From the NCBI GenBank assembly GCA_963834425.1, contig CAWIBR010000019.1:62001-126000 (forward strand): a DNA stretch of 64,000 nucleotides, given 5' to 3'. This document shows positions 8,535-16,790 of this stretch, piece after piece (positions within the stretch are counted from its first letter, which is position 1; each line of letters opens with the position of its first letter). This stretch comes from CAVURS01 sp963834425. GTDB taxonomy: Bacteria; Actinomycetota; Actinomycetes; Actinomycetales; CAVURS01. The notes beneath the pieces were generated by a model that saw only the letters and a program-made list of their open reading frames with translations, had not been told where the DNA came from and ran no database searches. The position numbers and the translations under genes are program-made.

Positions 8535-8699
8535 CCCACAAGCAACCGGGATCCGAGCCCCGCTGGTTTTGGCGGATTCTGGCCTGGGCTGGCCCGGCCG
8601 AGTCGACAACTGTGGTGGTGCGCGTTGCCGCGCTAGCGTCGGCACGCCTGACGACGGCTGGACTCGTGCCCGCCGTCCCGCGTCGAAGGAGTGTCGGTC

Positions 8700-9236
8700 G
8701 TGGTGGTGCCGGACGGTTTCGGGCTGGAGCGGCTCAACGCTGCGCCCCAAGACCAGGCGCAGCAGATCTTCCTGGCCTGTTGCTCCTCCCCCCACTGGGC
8801 CCGACAGATGGTGGACGGCCGGCCGTACGCCGATGACGCAGCCGTGTTCGCCGCGGCCGACCGGGCGATGGCCGAGCTGGCCGACACCGACCTCGACGAC
8901 GCACTGGCCGGCCATCCCCGGATCGGGGAGAAGGTGGACCACGACGGCGGGGAGTGGTCGCGCCAGGAGCAATCCGGGATGGCCGCAGCCAGCGACGACG
9001 TCACGAAGGCCATGGCCGACGGAAACCGTGAGTACGAAAGGACTTTCGGTCACGTTTACCTGGTCAGCGCTGCCGGTCGAAGTGCCCAGGAGATGCTCGA
9101 CTTCCTGCGCGAACGGCTGGGCAATGACCGCGTCACCGAGCGGGAGATCGTGCGCACGCAGCTGGCCACGATCAACCGCAACCGGTTGGGCCGGATGCTC
9201 GACGCGTCGGCGCGGGACCGCGAGGCGGCGCGATGA
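8700..9236 (+). CDS. uraD: 2-oxo-4-hydroxy-4-carboxy-5-ureidoimidazoline (OHCU) decarboxylase
   Basis: 178 residues. Converts OHCU to S-allantoin, the last step of urate oxidation. The family motif HPRIGEK contains the catalytic His, and the SGMAAASDDV and FGHVYLVSAAGRS stretches match UraD proteins. The GTG at 8700 is chosen because GAAGGAG ends eight bases upstream; the GTG at 8691 would overlap that site. First gene of uraD-uraH-uricase. Its stop overlaps the ATG of the HIU hydrolase gene (ATGA at 9233). Confidence 0.92.
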   Translation: MVVPDGFGLERLNAAPQDQAQQIFLACCSSPHWARQMVDGRPYADDAAVFAAADRAMAELADTDLDDALAGHPRIGEKVDHDGGEWSRQEQSGMAAASDDVTKAMADGNREYERTFGHVYLVSAAGRSAQEMLDFLRERLGNDRVTEREIVRTQLATINRNRLGRMLDASARDREAAR

Positions 9237-9559
9237 GCAACCTGACGACCCACGTGCTGGACGCCGCGCTGGGGCGCCCGGCGGTCGGCGTACTCGTCCG
9301 GCTCGAAGCGCTGGACGGCACTGAGCTGGTGAGCGGCCGGACCAACGACGACGGCCGGGTCCCTGGGCTGGTCGCCCAGCCGCTCGAGGCCGGCGACTAC
9401 CGGCTGGTCTTCGACACCGGCGGCTATCACCGGGCAACCGGCCAGACCGGCTTCTACCCGGAGGTCGCCATCACCTTCCGGGTCACCGATCCTCAGCAGC
9501 ACCATCATGTGCCGCTGCTGCTCGCACCATTCGCCTACTCGACCTATCGCGGGAGCTGA
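9233..9559 (+). CDS. uraH: 5-hydroxyisourate hydrolase (transthyretin-like)
   Basis: 108 residues. Hydrolyses 5-hydroxyisourate, the unstable uricase product, to OHCU. It begins with the signature THVLDAALGRPA and ends with the diagnostic YRGS tetrapeptide, and FYPEVAITF with the following HHHVPLLL matches the family core. Catalytic His, Arg and the C-terminal YRGS are all present. It is translationally coupled to uraD upstream and six bases from the uricase gene, so all three urate-to-allantoin steps are made together. Confidence 0.94.
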   Translation: MSNLTTHVLDAALGRPAVGVLVRLEALDGTELVSGRTNDDGRVPGLVAQPLEAGDYRLVFDTGGYHRATGQTGFYPEVAITFRVTDPQQHHHVPLLLAPFAYSTYRGS

Positions 9560-9565
9560 CCTGTC

Positions 9566-10471
9566 ATGGGCATCGTTCTTGGACCCAACCAGTACGGCAA
9601 GGCGGAGAACCGCGTGGTTCGGATCTACCGCGACACCGAGCGGCACGAGATCCGCGACGTCAACGTCTCGACCTCGCTGCGCGGGGACTTCACCGCGGCG
9701 CACTACACCGGGGACCAGGCCGACGTGCTGCCGACGGACACCCAGAAGCAGACGGCCTACGCCTACGCGAAGGAGAAGGGCATCGCCGAGATCGAGAACT
9801 ACGGTCTCGACCTGGCCCGCCACTTCGTCGACGACATCGTGCCGGTGACCGGAGCTCGGATCGAGGTCGAGGAGTACGCCTGGGAGCGGGTCAACGACCA
9901 CAACCACACCTGGGTCAAGAAGGGTCAGGAGACTCGGCGTACGGTCGTGACGGTCGACGGCAAGGGGGCCGACCAGCGCACCTGGATCGTCTCGGGCTTC
10001 AAGGACCTGGTGCTGTTGAAGTCGACCGGCTCGCAGTTCTGGGGCTATCACCAGGACCCCTACACGGTCCTGCAGCCGACGACCGACCGGGTGATGTCGA
10101 CCTCGCTGGTGGCCTGGTGGCGTTACACGACAACGGAGGTCGACTTCGACGCCGTCTACGCCGACGTCAAGCGGGTCATGCTGCAGGCCTACGCCGACGT
10201 CGAGTCGCTCGCGCTGCAGCAGACGCTCTATGAGATGGGCAAGGCGGCACTGGAGGCTCATCCGGAGATCGCCGAGGTCAAGCTGTCGGCGCCGAACATC
10301 CACCACTTCGTCTACGACCTCTCGCCGTTCGGGCTGGAGAACAACAACGAGGTCTTCCACGCCGACGACCGGCCGTACGGCCTGATCCAGGCGACCATCC
10401 AGCGCGACGATGCAAGCGCCGCGGACGCCGATGCCGGGCTGGCTTGGTACACCGTCCCGGCGTTCGCCTGA
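9566..10471 (+). CDS. uox: urate oxidase (uricase)
   Basis: 301 residues, the usual length. Oxidises urate with O2 to 5-hydroxyisourate and H2O2 without a cofactor. The N-terminal QYGKAENRVVRIYRD carries the catalytic Lys. The N-terminal T-fold domain contains HYTGDQADVLPTDTQK with the active-site Thr, and the second domain contains SGFKDLVLLKSTGSQFWGY with the substrate-binding Phe and Gln. No peroxisomal signal, as expected in bacteria. Third gene of the urate operon, followed after 36 nt by a deaminase gene. Confidence 0.95.
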   Translation: MGIVLGPNQYGKAENRVVRIYRDTERHEIRDVNVSTSLRGDFTAAHYTGDQADVLPTDTQKQTAYAYAKEKGIAEIENYGLDLARHFVDDIVPVTGARIEVEEYAWERVNDHNHTWVKKGQETRRTVVTVDGKGADQRTWIVSGFKDLVLLKSTGSQFWGYHQDPYTVLQPTTDRVMSTSLVAWWRYTTTEVDFDAVYADVKRVMLQAYADVESLALQQTLYEMGKAALEAHPEIAEVKLSAPNIHHFVYDLSPFGLENNNEVFHADDRPYGLIQATIQRDDASAADADAGLAWYTVPAFA

Positions 10472-10507
10472 GCAGGACCGAGTGAGACCTCGGTCCGAGG
10501 AGGCACG

Positions 10508-11011
10508 ATGACGACCAGCGATGTCGAGCTGACCCAGCAGGCCGCGGACGAGCACTGGCTGGCCCAGGCGGTCGCCCTGGCCGCGACCAACGTGATCGAG
10601 GGCGGTGGCCCGTTCGGCGCCGTGATCGTCCTGGACGGGGAGCTGGTGAGCACCGGTGTCAACCGGGTCACCCGCGACATGGACCCCACCGCGCACGCGG
10701 AGGTCACCGCCATTCGCTCGGCCTGCCGATCCCGCGGAGACTTCACCCTGCCGGGCGGGGTGCTCTACACCTCGTGCGAGCCCTGCCCGTTGTGCATGTC
10801 CTCCGCGCTCTGGGCGCGGCTGGACCGGGTGGTCTACGCCGCCGACCGCGAGGACGCCGCCCGCGGCGGCTTCGACGACCGGGAGTTCTACGAGCTGTTT
10901 GCCGGGCGCGACCGCGCGACCTGGCCCACGAAGGTCGAAGAGCTCCGCCTGGCCAACGCCGCGGGGCCCTTCGATGCCTGGCTCGGGAAGGCGGACCGGG
11001 TCGCGTACTAG
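10508..11011 (+). CDS. zinc-dependent nucleoside/base deaminase, guanine-deaminase-like
   Basis: 167 residues of the cytidine/deoxycytidylate deaminase fold. Zinc ligands are HAEVTAIR (His plus catalytic Glu) and SCEPCPLCM (two Cys). It resembles the Bacillus GuaD type, which turns guanine into xanthine, and the location beside uricase supports a purine role. A strong GAGGAGG sits seven bases before the ATG at 10508. Alternatives such as tRNA adenosine deaminase are less likely given the context and the C-terminus (LANAAGPFDAWLGKAD). It ends the first purine operon, upstream of a strong terminator hairpin. Confidence 0.8.
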   Translation: MTTSDVELTQQAADEHWLAQAVALAATNVIEGGGPFGAVIVLDGELVSTGVNRVTRDMDPTAHAEVTAIRSACRSRGDFTLPGGVLYTSCEPCPLCMSSALWARLDRVVYAADREDAARGGFDDREFYELFAGRDRATWPTKVEELRLANAAGPFDAWLGKADRVAY

Positions 11012-11074
11012 TCCCTCGTACTAGCGCGGCGCGTCCGCGGGGGGCCTGCAGGGGGCGCCCGCCGGAGTCGGGAA

Positions 11075-11111
11075 GCGAAGGTCCGGAGCATCAGGGGCTC
11101 CGGGCCTTCGC
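11075..11111 (+). terminator. 15-bp stem-loop terminator after the purine operon
   Basis: Arms 11075-11089 and 11097-11111 pair over 15 bp around a seven-base loop, followed by TGTTTCTGT, a short U-rich tail. The single wobble pair is U-G on plus-strand RNA and A-C on minus-strand RNA, so the hairpin is polarised towards the deaminase transcript. Confidence 0.75.
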
Positions 11112-11128
11112 TGTTTCTGTGGTCCTGT

Positions 11129-11328
11129 CCAAGCGGCTGAGGACGAAACGCCTTGGTACGCCGCGGGGTTGGCTCTCGCCTGCGGCCCTAGTCCCATCAT
11201 TGAGGCAACTACGCGTCAGACCTGACGCAGAGTTGCCTCAATGATCGCGAACGGCAGAGGTGAGCCGCGAGGGCGACCCAGCCCGGAGCGGGAGCCCGGC
11301 GCCGTACTCAGCGCTCTTGTCTTTGGCC
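11129..11328. repeat. dispersed repeat, copy A
   Basis: The outer parts match a second copy at 63022-63162. The left end GGCTGAGGACGA, then GGTACGCCGCGGGG, and the right end with CCCAGCCCG and GCGCTCTTG are shared. This copy carries an insertion with a near-perfect inverted repeat. Both copies lie between convergent genes and stop a few bases before a minus-strand TAG stop codon. No open frame or transposase was found. Confidence 0.6.
11193..11247. repeat. long inverted repeat inside dispersed repeat A
   Basis: ATCATTGAGGCAACT is followed, after two unmatched bases, by GCGTCAG, a two-base gap, CTGACGC, two bases and AGTTGCCTCAATGAT. The arms pair over 15 + 7 bp. This is much stronger than an ordinary terminator; it could be a bidirectional terminator or the footprint of a small mobile element. 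The second repeat copy lacks it. Confidence 0.75.
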
Positions 11329-11333
11329 GACAG

Positions 11334-12887
11334 CTAGAGCGAGCGCAGGGCCAGGAAGACGTCGACCCGGTCCTCGAGGCTGGACAGGTCGCGCCCAGTC
11401 AGCTCCTCGACCCGGCCGATCCGGTAGCGCACGGTGTTGACGTGCAGGTGCAGCGCCTCCGCCGTCCGCGACCACGATCCGGAGTTCTCCAGGAACGCCC
11501 ACAACGTCTCGCGGAGGCCGGCGTCGCTGCGCTCGTCGTACTCCAGCACCGGGCCGACCACGCGGGCGGCGAAGGCCCGGCGCAGCTCGTCCGGCACCAT
11601 CGCGAGCAGTGCGCCGTACGTCGTGACGTCCTGGCTGGCGACCAGGCTCACCTCCCCGTCGCGCTGCTCGGCCAGGCGGCTGGCGTGCCGAGCCTCATCC
11701 AATGCGCCGGAGAGCGCTTCAGGTGTCGTGGGCGCTCCGACCCCGATGACGAACCGAGAACGGCCGAGCCCGGGACTGAGTCGGGCCAGGCCCTCCCGCA
11801 GCTCCGGCAACGGATCCGTGCGCTCGTCGGCCAACGGCAACAACGCCACGGCGCGGCCGTCCGAGGTCACGCCGACGACCGGCGGACCGATCAGCGCGGC
11901 CAGGTCCTCGAGCATGGAGCGCGCGATCTCCACCAGGTCGGGGCGACCGGCGATCGCGCCCACGGCCACCATGATCCGGCCGGATACATCGACGCCCGCC
12001 TGCTTCAGCCGGACGAGCGTCTCCGGCCGGCCGGCCGTCTCGGTCTCGAGCAGGATCAGCGCGTCGTCGGCGATGCCGCGCACGATCCGCTGACTCTCCT
12101 CGCGACGGGCCCGGTGCAACGCGACGATGGCTGCGAGCTCGCCGACGGCGTCGACCAGCGCCGGATCCCACAGCGACCAGGTGCCGTCGACGACGACGAA
12201 CCAGGTCGAAGGCCGGTGCGCCAGTGAGGGCCCGGCCGGGAAGACGCTGTACGCCGCATTGCCCCGACCGGCGGCAACAGCCGGAAGCCGTTCGGCGGTC
12301 AGGAAGGTCCGGGTCACCCGGTCCAGGTCAGCCGGCGGCAACGGCTCCTCACCGGCGACGATCCGCCGTCCGGACGGCGTCAACACCCGGCAGGTCAGGC
12401 CGGTCTCCTGCTCCAGCTGATGGGTGAGCTCGCGCAGGTCGCGACCATCGGCGAAGGCGCTGAGCAACCGGCGCTGGCGGCCGAGGGTCGCCCGGAGCTC
12501 AGCCTCCCGGGTCACGCTCACCGCGGCGACCACCTGCTCGGTGATCTGGGCGAAGGCCACCTCGTTGGCGACCCAGACGATGGGCAGGTCGTGCCGCTGG
12601 CAGGCCTGGACCAGATCTGTTGGGGCTCCACTGCCCTCGCCGGCGTTGCCGACGGCCAGCCCGGCCGCGCCCGCAGCGGTGATATTGGCGACGAACCGTT
12701 CGCTGTCGGCCGGCTCCTGCCGCCAGAGCATTCCGCTGATGACCAGCTCGCCACCGGAGAGGTAGCGGCTCGGGTCCAGCAGGTCCGTCGTACAGACCCA
12801 GCGCAGCGCTCGGTCCAGCTGCTCGTCCGTCCCGGACAGCAACTCCAAGCCCAGCGCCGGCACGCTGAGCAGTTCCCGCAACCGCAT
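11334..12887 (-). CDS. pucR: PucR-family transcriptional regulator of purine catabolism
   Basis: 517 residues. The N-terminal PucR sensory domain (about 1-125; LRELLSVPALGLELLSG, then DPSRYLSGGELVISGM) is followed by a central GGDEF-like region and a C-terminal PucR-type helix-turn-helix (about 455-510; ENSGSWSRTAEALHLHVNTV, then YRIGRVEELTGRDL). In Bacillus PucR senses purine breakdown products such as allantoin. It lies between the two purine operons and is divergent from the 8-oxoguanine deaminase gene. An inverted repeat 16-35 bp before its start could mediate autoregulation. Confidence 0.88.
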   Translation of the reverse strand: MRLRELLSVPALGLELLSGTDEQLDRALRWVCTTDLLDPSRYLSGGELVISGMLWRQEPADSERFVANITAAGAAGLAVGNAGEGSGAPTDLVQACQRHDLPIVWVANEVAFAQITEQVVAAVSVTREAELRATLGRQRRLLSAFADGRDLRELTHQLEQETGLTCRVLTPSGRRIVAGEEPLPPADLDRVTRTFLTAERLPAVAAGRGNAAYSVFPAGPSLAHRPSTWFVVVDGTWSLWDPALVDAVGELAAIVALHRARREESQRIVRGIADDALILLETETAGRPETLVRLKQAGVDVSGRIMVAVGAIAGRPDLVEIARSMLEDLAALIGPPVVGVTSDGRAVALLPLADERTDPLPELREGLARLSPGLGRSRFVIGVGAPTTPEALSGALDEARHASRLAEQRDGEVSLVASQDVTTYGALLAMVPDELRRAFAARVVGPVLEYDERSDAGLRETLWAFLENSGSWSRTAEALHLHVNTVRYRIGRVEELTGRDLSSLEDRVDVFLALRSL

Positions 12888-12902
12888 GTGCCCCTTTTCT
12901 CC

Positions 12903-12922
12903 TTTCGCCCCCCTTGGCGAAA
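12903..12922. promoter_or_regulatory. TTTCGCC-N6-GGCGAAA inverted repeat in the pucR divergent promoter
   Basis: A perfect 7-bp inverted repeat lies 16 bp before the pucR start and about 120 bp before the 8-oxoguanine deaminase start. Its position fits a PucR autoregulatory operator. An alternative is a leader hairpin in the pucR mRNA. Confidence 0.5.
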
Positions 12923-13043
12923 CCTACAACCTCTCCTCACCCTAGGCCCGCGGCGTTCGTAGGCCGTGCCGGTGGGTTAGCGCCCTGGAGCGCGGTTGAC
13001 TGGACCGCACCCTGGACGGATCCCTGAGCCGAAGGAGTCCGTG

Positions 13044-14435
13044 ATGCCCACTGCCACCACGGGATCCCTCGTCATCGAGGGCGCCGATGTCGTGACCGTC
13101 GACGCCGAGGGCACGCGGCACTCGCGCGGGCACGTCGTGGTGGAGGACGGCATCATCACGGCCGTCGGGCCGGGGCCTGCTCCCGCATTGGGCGCCGGTC
13201 TCTCAGAGGTCCGCCGGGTCGACGGGACGCACTGCGCGCTGACGCCCGGCCTGGTCAACGTGCACCACCACCTCTATCAGTGGGCGACGCGCGGACTCGC
13301 CGTCGACGCCACGCTCTTCGGCTGGCTGACGGCGCTCTACCCGGTCTGGGGCGGGATCGACGAGGACACCGTGCGCACCGCCTCGATCGGGGCTCTGGGC
13401 TGGCTGGCCCGCACCGGTTGCACCACGACAACCGATCATCACTACGTCTTCCCCCACGAGGGCGGCGACGTCCTTGGTGCCACCATCGAGGCGGCGCGCA
13501 CGATCGGTCTGCGCTTCCACCCGACCCGCGGTTCGATGGACCTGGGGCACAGCCAAGGCGGCCTGCCGCCGGATCATGTGGTCGAGGGCATCGACGCGAT
13601 CCTGAGCGCCAGCCAGGAGGCGATCGACAAGCACCACGACCCGGGCCCTGGATCGATGCTGCGGATGGGCCTGGCGCCCTGCTCGCCCTTCTCGGTCACC
13701 GGCGACCTCTTGCGAGAGTCGGCCGATCTGGCCCGGACCAACAACGTCCGGCTGCACACCCATCTGTGCGAGACGCAGGACGAGGAGGCCTACTGCCTCG
13801 AGCATTTCGGCCTCCGGCCGATCGAGTACGCCGAGTCGCTCGGCTGGCTGGGCCCGGACGTGTGGTTCGCGCACGCGGTCCATCTCTCCGACGATGACAT
13901 CGCGCGGATGGCGGCGACCGGCACGTCCGCGGCCCACTGTCCGTCGTCCAACGCACGACTCGGGTCGGGCATCGCGCGGGCGCGCGACCTGCGCGATGCC
14001 GGGGTCGCCGTCGGCCTGGGGGTCGATGGCGTGGCCTCCAACGAGGCCGGGTCGTTGATCGAGGAGGTCCGGCACTCGCTGCTCTTCGCCCGGGCCCGCG
14101 GCGGCCCGGAGGCGTTGACCGTGATGGACGCTCTCGAGATGGCCACGATGGGCGGTGCCCGCGTGGTCGGCCGGGCCGATGAGATCGGCTCGATCGAGGT
14201 CGGCAAGCTCGCCGATCTCGCGCTGTGGCGGATGGACACGATGGCGCACTACGACATCGAGGACGCCGTCGCCGGCTTGGTCCTCGGCTCGCCACCCCCG
14301 CTCGAACTGCTCCTCGTCGCCGGCCGGCCGGTGGTCGAGCGCGACCATCTGGTGGCCGTGGACGAGGACCAGGTGGCCCGAGACGTCCGGGCCGCTCATC
14401 AGACCCTGATCGCCCGAGCGGAAGCGAGCCCCTGA
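13044..14435 (+). CDS. 8-oxoguanine deaminase (amidohydrolase superfamily)
   Basis: 463 residues of the ATZ/TRZ-type amidohydrolase family. The metal site is NVHHHLYQW near residue 74 (HxH variant), HTHLCE, HAVHLSDDD, and the late Asp in GLGVDGVASN. The HHHLYQ segment and YPVWGGID are typical of 8-oxoguanine deaminases, which make urate from 8-oxoguanine and so feed the uricase upstream. The ATG at 13044 is chosen because GAAGGAG precedes it by six bases. Substrate is inferred from sequence type and neighbours; guanine or isoxanthopterin remain possible. Confidence 0.8.
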   Translation: MPTATTGSLVIEGADVVTVDAEGTRHSRGHVVVEDGIITAVGPGPAPALGAGLSEVRRVDGTHCALTPGLVNVHHHLYQWATRGLAVDATLFGWLTALYPVWGGIDEDTVRTASIGALGWLARTGCTTTTDHHYVFPHEGGDVLGATIEAARTIGLRFHPTRGSMDLGHSQGGLPPDHVVEGIDAILSASQEAIDKHHDPGPGSMLRMGLAPCSPFSVTGDLLRESADLARTNNVRLHTHLCETQDEEAYCLEHFGLRPIEYAESLGWLGPDVWFAHAVHLSDDDIARMAATGTSAAHCPSSNARLGSGIARARDLRDAGVAVGLGVDGVASNEAGSLIEEVRHSLLFARARGGPEALTVMDALEMATMGGARVVGRADEIGSIEVGKLADLALWRMDTMAHYDIEDAVAGLVLGSPPPLELLLVAGRPVVERDHLVAVDEDQVARDVRAAHQTLIARAEASP

Positions 14436-14437
14436 GC

Positions 14438-14833
14438 ATGCCCTTGATCTTCCTCAACGGCACCGGAATGGCCGGCCAGGCGACGCACTGGATCGTCGGC
14501 GACAGCCCGCTCGTCGCCGCGACCTCGACGGCGCCGCGCTACCGGTTTCACGCCGTCGACGGCGCCTACCCTGCGTTGGAGGACGTCGGGCCCGGCCACC
14601 CCGAGGGCGCGAGCGTGGTGGGCGAGATCTACGACGTGTCCTACGCCCAGCTCCGGGAGGTACTGCTGCCGGCCGAGCCGGCCGGGCTCGAGCTCGGCGC
14701 GATCGAGCTCGCTGACGGCACCGGCTCACTCGCGATGATCCTGCGCCGCCCCTACTCCGACCAGCCCGACCTCACCGACATCAGCCGGCTCGGGTCGTGG
14801 CGCGACTACCAGAACGAGAGGCATGAACCATGA
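14438..14833 (+). CDS. AIG2/allophanate-hydrolase C-terminal-like protein
   Basis: 131 residues. FLNGTGMAGQATHW, a PRYRFHAVDGAYPAL segment and GASVVGEIYDVSYAQL match the gamma-glutamylcyclotransferase-like fold found as the C-terminal domain of AtzF-type allophanate hydrolases. It stands alone, two bases after the 8-oxoguanine deaminase gene, and overlaps the allantoicase ATG as ATGA. No amidase domain is present. A role in the late ureide steps is suggested by position only; the biochemical function is unknown. Confidence 0.6.
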   Translation: MPLIFLNGTGMAGQATHWIVGDSPLVAATSTAPRYRFHAVDGAYPALEDVGPGHPEGASVVGEIYDVSYAQLREVLLPAEPAGLELGAIELADGTGSLAMILRRPYSDQPDLTDISRLGSWRDYQNERHEP

Positions 14834-15873
14834 GCCCCAGTGACGCTCCCGACTTCCGATCGCTGCCCGACCTGGCCGTCCGCACGCTGGGCGGCAGCGT
14901 CGTCTGGGCCAACGACGAGCTCTTCGCCGAGCGGGAGAACCTGCTCCGGCCAGAGGCTCCGGTCCACGACCTGAGCAGCTTCGGTCACAAGGGCAAGGTG
15001 TACGACGGGTGGGAGACCCGTCGCCGGCGCGAGCCCGGCTTCGACGAGGCACTGATTCGGCTGGGAGCACCCGGCGTGGTCCACGGCGTGGTCGTCGACA
15101 CGGCGTACTTCAAGGGCAACTACCCGCCGGAGGTGTCGGTCGACGCGACCTCGATGGCCGGGTATCCGAGCGTGGCTGACCTACACGCGGCGACCTGGGA
15201 GCCGATCGTGCCGCGCTCGCCGGCGAAGGGCGACGCCGAGAACTTCTATGAGACCGACCCGTCGCGGCGCTGGACCCACGTCCGGCTGCGGATGTACCCC
15301 GACGGCGGCATCGCGCGGCTGCGCGTGCACGGCGAGGCCCTGCCCGACCCGGCCTTGCTGGACGTCGGCGGCGTCGACCTGGCCGCGCTGGAGAACGGCG
15401 GCCTGGTGATCGGTTGCTCGAACCTCTTCTACAGCTCGCCCAACAACCTGCTCAGCCCCGGACTGGCCCGGATCATGGGCGAGGGCTGGGAGACCGCGCG
15501 GCGCCGCGACGACGGCAACGACTGGGTCATCGTGCGGCTCGCCGGTGACGGCGTCGTCCGGCTGGCCGAGCTGGACACGATGTACTTCAAGGGCAACGCA
15601 CCCGGCGCGGCCTCGCTGTCCGGCTTCGACGGGCTGGCCGGCGGGGACCTGTCCGACCCGCAGGCCTGGTTCGAGATCCTGCCGCGGACCCGGCTCGAGC
15701 CGGACACCCGGCACCGGTTCCTGATCGACGACGCGCGGCACGCGACGCACGTGCGGATGGACATCTACCCGGACGGCGGGATGGCGCGGCTGCGGCTGAT
15801 CGGCGCCCTCAGCGCCGAAGGGCGAGCCGAGCTGGGCGAGCGGTGGCGACGCCATGGTGGCGAGCGCAGCTAG
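14830..15873 (+). CDS. alc: allantoicase
   Basis: 347 residues in two repeated halves, as in known allantoicases. Each half has a DTAYFKGNYPPEVS or LDTMYFKGNAPGAAS-type motif and a RLRMYPDGGIARLR or MDIYPDGGMARLR stretch. It hydrolyses allantoate to ureidoglycolate and urea. It is translationally coupled to the AIG2-like gene. Downstream the window supplies glyoxylate-using enzymes, but allantoinase (upstream step) and ureidoglycolate lyase (next step) are absent here and must be encoded elsewhere. Confidence 0.93.
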   Translation: MSPSDAPDFRSLPDLAVRTLGGSVVWANDELFAERENLLRPEAPVHDLSSFGHKGKVYDGWETRRRREPGFDEALIRLGAPGVVHGVVVDTAYFKGNYPPEVSVDATSMAGYPSVADLHAATWEPIVPRSPAKGDAENFYETDPSRRWTHVRLRMYPDGGIARLRVHGEALPDPALLDVGGVDLAALENGGLVIGCSNLFYSSPNNLLSPGLARIMGEGWETARRRDDGNDWVIVRLAGDGVVRLAELDTMYFKGNAPGAASLSGFDGLAGGDLSDPQAWFEILPRTRLEPDTRHRFLIDDARHATHVRMDIYPDGGMARLRLIGALSAEGRAELGERWRRHGGERS

Positions 15874-15922
15874 GGCTGTTGACGAGCCGGTGACGAGCTG
15901 AGTGGCGAGCTCAGTGGCTTAC

Positions 15923-16714
15923 TCAGTGGTTGGCCGTGGACTCGGCCAGGTCCGCGACCAGGCCGACGGTCGCGGCCACGAGCACGGGCGCGATCTGAGC
16001 GACCCGCTCCGCGGTGAGCCGGCTCGACGGGCCGGACACCGAGATGCCCGCGTTGCCCGGCAACCGGCTCGGGACAGGGACTGCGACGCAGCGGACGCCG
16101 TCCTCCTGCTCGGCATCGTCGATGGCGTAGCCGCGGGCCCGGATCACGGCCAGCTCGGCGATCAGCTCCTCCGGCGAGGTGATCGTGTGCTCGGTCTGCG
16201 CCGGCATACCGGTGCGGGCCAGGATCGCCCGGACCTGATCGTCGGACAGGACCGAGAGCAGCGCCTTGCCCACCCCGGTGCAGTGCGGCAGCACCCGGCG
16301 ACCGACCTCGGTGAACATCCGCATCGAGTGCGGCGAGGGCGCCTGCGCGACGTACACCACGGCATCGGCGTCCAGGACCGCCAGGTTCGCACTCTCCCCC
16401 ACCTGTTCGACGACGCGCACCAGGTGCGGCACAGCCCAGTCGGCGAGCAGGTGCTCGGCGGCCGCGCCGAGCCGGACCAGGCTGGGCCCCAGCGCGTAGC
16501 GCCGCGAGGGCAGCTGGCGGACGTAACCGCCGGTGACCAGCGAGCGCACCAGCCGGTGGATCGTCGGCAGCGGCAGGCCGGTCGTGCTGGCGAGCTCGGA
16601 GATGCTGGCCGACCCACCCGCGTCGGCCAGCCGTTCGAGCAGGCCGAAGGCCCGGTCCAGGGACTGGACGCCGCTGCTGGTCTCTCCAGGTCGATCCGGT
16701 CGATCGACTGCCAT
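15923..16714 (-). CDS. IclR-family regulator (AllR-like) of the glyoxylate salvage operon
   Basis: 263 residues. Winged helix-turn-helix at about 18-75 (VQSLDRAFGLLERLADAGG, SISELASTTGLPLPTIHRLV), then an IclR effector domain with LPHCTGVGKALLSVL. In E. coli the related AllR senses glyoxylate or allantoin and represses gcl. Here the gene is divergent from hyi-glxR-gcl-glxK, and a perfect TTTCCGT-N3-ACGGAAA site lies between. The ATG at 16714 is preferred over the GTG two codons earlier, since AGGAG precedes it at five bases. It converges with allantoicase. Confidence 0.85.
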   Translation of the reverse strand: MAVDRPDRPGETSSGVQSLDRAFGLLERLADAGGSASISELASTTGLPLPTIHRLVRSLVTGGYVRQLPSRRYALGPSLVRLGAAAEHLLADWAVPHLVRVVEQVGESANLAVLDADAVVYVAQAPSPHSMRMFTEVGRRVLPHCTGVGKALLSVLSDDQVRAILARTGMPAQTEHTITSPEELIAELAVIRARGYAIDDAEQEDGVRCVAVPVPSRLPGNAGISVSGPSSRLTAERVAQIAPVLVAATVGLVADLAESTANH

Positions 16715-16733
16715 GATCACTCCTGCTATCGTC

Positions 16734-16771
16734 TTTCCACCAACCAGAAATAATTTTCCGTCTCACGGAAA
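16734..16771. promoter_or_regulatory. IclR-type operator between the regulator and the hyi operon
   Basis: TTTCCGT (16755-16761) and ACGGAAA (16765-16771) form a perfect palindrome with core TTCCG-N5-CGGAA. A further half-like TTTCCAC begins at 16734, 21 bp (two turns) upstream. The palindrome ends 19 bp before the hyi ATG, where a bound repressor would block initiation. The same core recurs upstream of pobA. Confidence 0.65.
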
Positions 16772-16790
16772 CTATCGGAGGGTACGCCGG

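Larger units (their letters stand above)
8293..8699 (+). other. 407-bp non-coding region with three tandem hairpins and a direct repeat
   Basis: No open frame here looks coding. Three hairpins follow each other: AGCAT/CGGG pairing with CCCG/ATGCT near 8354-8387 (with a bulge), GTCCCCGA (8393-8400) with TCGGGGAC (8415-8422), and a 15-bp stem at 8432-8466. Downstream, TTCAAT occurs at 8518-8523 and 8529-8534, 11 bp apart, and TCAATTGA (8519-8526) is palindromic. The left half probably ends transcription of the secreted-protein gene. The right half should hold the promoter of the uric-acid operon. Confidence 0.5.
11012..11333. other. 322-bp convergent intergenic region: terminator plus dispersed repeat
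   Basis: The deaminase gene (+) and pucR (-) converge here. A terminator hairpin lies at 11075-11111. A copy of a repeat also found near 63.1 kb lies at about 11129-11328. Inside it is a long inverted repeat (11193-11247). No coding frame is convincing. Confidence 0.7.

Noticed and set aside
11012..11333. CRISPR-like or tRNA-like structure in the palindromic repeat region
   Set aside because: There are no regularly spaced identical repeats with spacers, and no cloverleaf or CCA end could be folded from it.
15893..15932. AGTGG-containing near-repeats between allantoicase and the IclR gene
   Set aside because: Three short, imperfect units about 12 bases apart overlap the 3' end of the IclR gene; too weak to call a repeat element or terminator.
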